DNA of 64,000 nt from JBEIHX01 sp040381075 (GTDB lineage: Bacteria; Pseudomonadota; Alphaproteobacteria; Caulobacterales; Aquidulcibacteraceae), in assembly GCA_040381075.1 (NCBI GenBank), contig JBEIHX010000007.1, positions 1 through 64,000 of the forward strand, given 5' to 3'. The notes below the pieces were generated by a model, which saw only the letters and a list, made by a program, of their open reading frames with translations, had not been told where the DNA came from and did not search any database. Position numbers and translations under genes: made by a program. Each line of letters starts with the position of its first letter. Positions within the stretch are counted from its first letter, which is position 1. Positions 62,872 to 64,000 of the stretch are shown here, piece by piece.

Positions 62872-64000
62872 ATGACTGATCCGCAAGGTTTCGCCACCCG
62901 CGCCGTGCATGCCGGCGCGACCCCCGATCCGGTCACCGGATCGCGCGCCACGCCGATCCATCAGACCACATCCTATGTCTTCAAGGATGTCGACCATGCA
63001 GCGCGGCTGTTCGGACTGCAGGAGTTCGGCCAGATCTACACGCGCATCACCAACCCGACGACCGATGTGCTCGAAGCCAGGATCGCCAATCTGGAGGGCG
63101 GCGCGGCGGCGGTCGCCATGGCCTCGGGCCATGCGGCGCAGTTTGCGGCGTTTCACGTCCTCATGGCGCCAGGCGACCACTTTGTGGCGGCGAAACAGCT
63201 CTATGGCGGTTCGATCAACCAGTTCAGCCACGCCTTCAAGAAGTTCGGCTGGGAGGCAAGCTTCGTCCAGCATGATGACCTTGACGCCTACCGCGCCGCA
63301 CTCAGGCCGCAGACCAAGGCGATCTTCATCGAATCGATCGCCAATCCCGGGGGAATCGTCTGCGACATCGAAGCGATCGCCAGGATCGCGCATGACGCAG
63401 GCGTTCCGCTGATCGTCGACAACACCATGGCGAGCCCCTATCTCGTGCGGCCGATCGAGTGGGGCGCAGATATCGTGGTCCACTCGCTGACGAAGTTCAT
63501 CGGCGGTCACGGCAATTCGATCGGCGGCGTCATCGTCGACTCCGGCCGCTTTGACTGGGGCGCGCAGCCTGGACGCTTTCCCACCCTCACCGAGCCGCTG
63601 TCGTTTTACGCCGGGCTCAGGATCCATGACGTATTCGGAAAAATCCCCCTCGGCCCTGGAGGCGCGCCGGTCAATATCTCACTCGCGATCGCCGCACGGG
63701 TCTTCACGCTGCGCGATCTTGGCGCTGCGCTGTCCCCATTCAACGCATTCATGATCCTGACCGGCAGCGAGACCCTGCCCCTGCGCATGCAGCGCCATTG
63801 CGACAATGCGCTCGCGGTCGCCCGCTGGCTGCGCGACCATCCCAAGGTCGCGTGGGTGTCCTATGCCGGCCTTGACGACGACCCGTCCCATGCGCGCATG
63901 CGCAAGTACAGTCCCAGGGGCGCCGGGGCGGTGTTCACCTTTGGCGTCAGGGGCGGCTACGAGGCCGGGGTCAAGGTGGTGTCGGGCTGCAGGCTGTTCA
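62872..64000 (+). CDS. metY: O-acetylhomoserine sulfhydrylase, 3' end outside window
   Basis: PLP-dependent Cys/Met metabolism enzyme; 376 codons are present and the frame is open at the right edge (family length ~430). It makes homocysteine from O-acetylhomoserine and sulfide. Motifs: FATRAVHAGATPDPVTGSRATPIHQTTSYVF, YTRITNPTTDVLEARIANLEGG, ASGHAAQFAAF, IESIANPGGIVCDI, VDNTMASPYLVRP, and the PLP-binding Lys in VVHSLTKFIGGHG. The long N-terminus and the FGKIPLGPGGAPVNI insertion fit MetY rather than MetB/MetC. ATG at 62872 has GGAG ~9 nt upstream. Homoserine O-succinyl substrate preference cannot be excluded. Confidence 0.94.
   Translation, partial: MTDPQGFATRAVHAGATPDPVTGSRATPIHQTTSYVFKDVDHAARLFGLQEFGQIYTRITNPTTDVLEARIANLEGGAAAVAMASGHAAQFAAFHVLMAPGDHFVAAKQLYGGSINQFSHAFKKFGWEASFVQHDDLDAYRAALRPQTKAIFIESIANPGGIVCDIEAIARIAHDAGVPLIVDNTMASPYLVRPIEWGADIVVHSLTKFIGGHGNSIGGVIVDSGRFDWGAQPGRFPTLTEPLSFYAGLRIHDVFGKIPLGPGGAPVNISLAIAARVFTLRDLGAALSPFNAFMILTGSETLPLRMQRHCDNALAVARWLRDHPKVAWVSYAGLDDDPSHARMRKYSPRGAGAVFTFGVRGGYEAGVKVVSGCRLF

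Overview
The window is very GC-rich, densely coded and free of rRNA, tRNA, phage or transposase genes. Gene content (three TonB-dependent receptors with Alphaproteobacteria-type plug domains, two cytochromes P450, a Rieske oxygenase, an SCP2 sterol-carrier domain, a CCC1/VIT transporter, a type II NADH dehydrogenase and dense TetR/GntR control) suggests a free-living alphaproteobacterium of the Caulobacterales/Sphingomonadales style with a catabolic lifestyle directed at hydrophobic or sulfated organic compounds. The taxonomic placement is inference from gene content only.

Layout. 1-4503 (minus): a two-gene module, SLOG plus four-TM protein followed by a TIR-STAND ATPase that runs off the left edge; this looks like a nucleotide-signalling conflict/immunity system. 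4661-11103 (minus): TonB receptor, two secreted PHB-depolymerase-like esterases (one with EF-hands) and a P450, with a divergent TetR gene at 11205. 12084-15242 (minus): GntR regulator, DUF1254/DUF1214 protein (frameshifted) and a MaoC-like protein with overlapping start/stop codons. 15696-17423: a long acyl-CoA dehydrogenase. 17469-22667: two lipoprotein sulfatases, a lipoprotein formylglycine-generating enzyme and an alpha/beta hydrolase that has lost its nucleophile. 22757-29052: OprB-like porin, VIT transporter, DEDDh exonuclease, NDH-2 and an MFS transporter. 29451-34625: second TonB receptor with a clear terminator, then a divergent carboxymuconolactone-decarboxylase-like gene coupled to an MFS transporter. 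34803-40124 (minus): a compact six-gene oxidative operon, P450-SDR-SDR-ThuA-Rieske oxygenase-ferredoxin, with a divergent TetR gene. 41166-47297: FkbM methyltransferase, SCP2 protein, two alpha/beta hydrolases and a chemoreceptor. 47433-52254: third TonB receptor divergent from an acyl-CoA synthetase-TetR pair, with a perfect inverted-repeat operator between them. 52362-56960 (minus): GT2 glycosyltransferase, acyl-CoA carboxyltransferase, queG, mtgA. 57802-64000: O-antigen-type flippase, Tas-like aldo/keto reductase, serine hydrolase, a small membrane-anchored protein and metY (cut by the right edge).

How the parts fit: outer-membrane uptake (TonB receptors, OprB), exported hydrolysis (sulfatases with their own FGE, esterases), oxygenation (P450, Rieske, ferredoxin), dehydrogenation (SDRs) and CoA-dependent breakdown (acyl-CoA synthetase, dehydrogenase, MaoC-like, carboxyltransferase) form several TetR/GntR-controlled modules. 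The substrate cannot be read from the sequence.

A second striking property is structural: at least fourteen short tandem-repeat arrays (7 to 18-nt units, each locus with its own unit sequence) sit almost exclusively in intergenic gaps. Three of them are seven copies of a 15-nt unit, and one grows out of the last codons of a gene.
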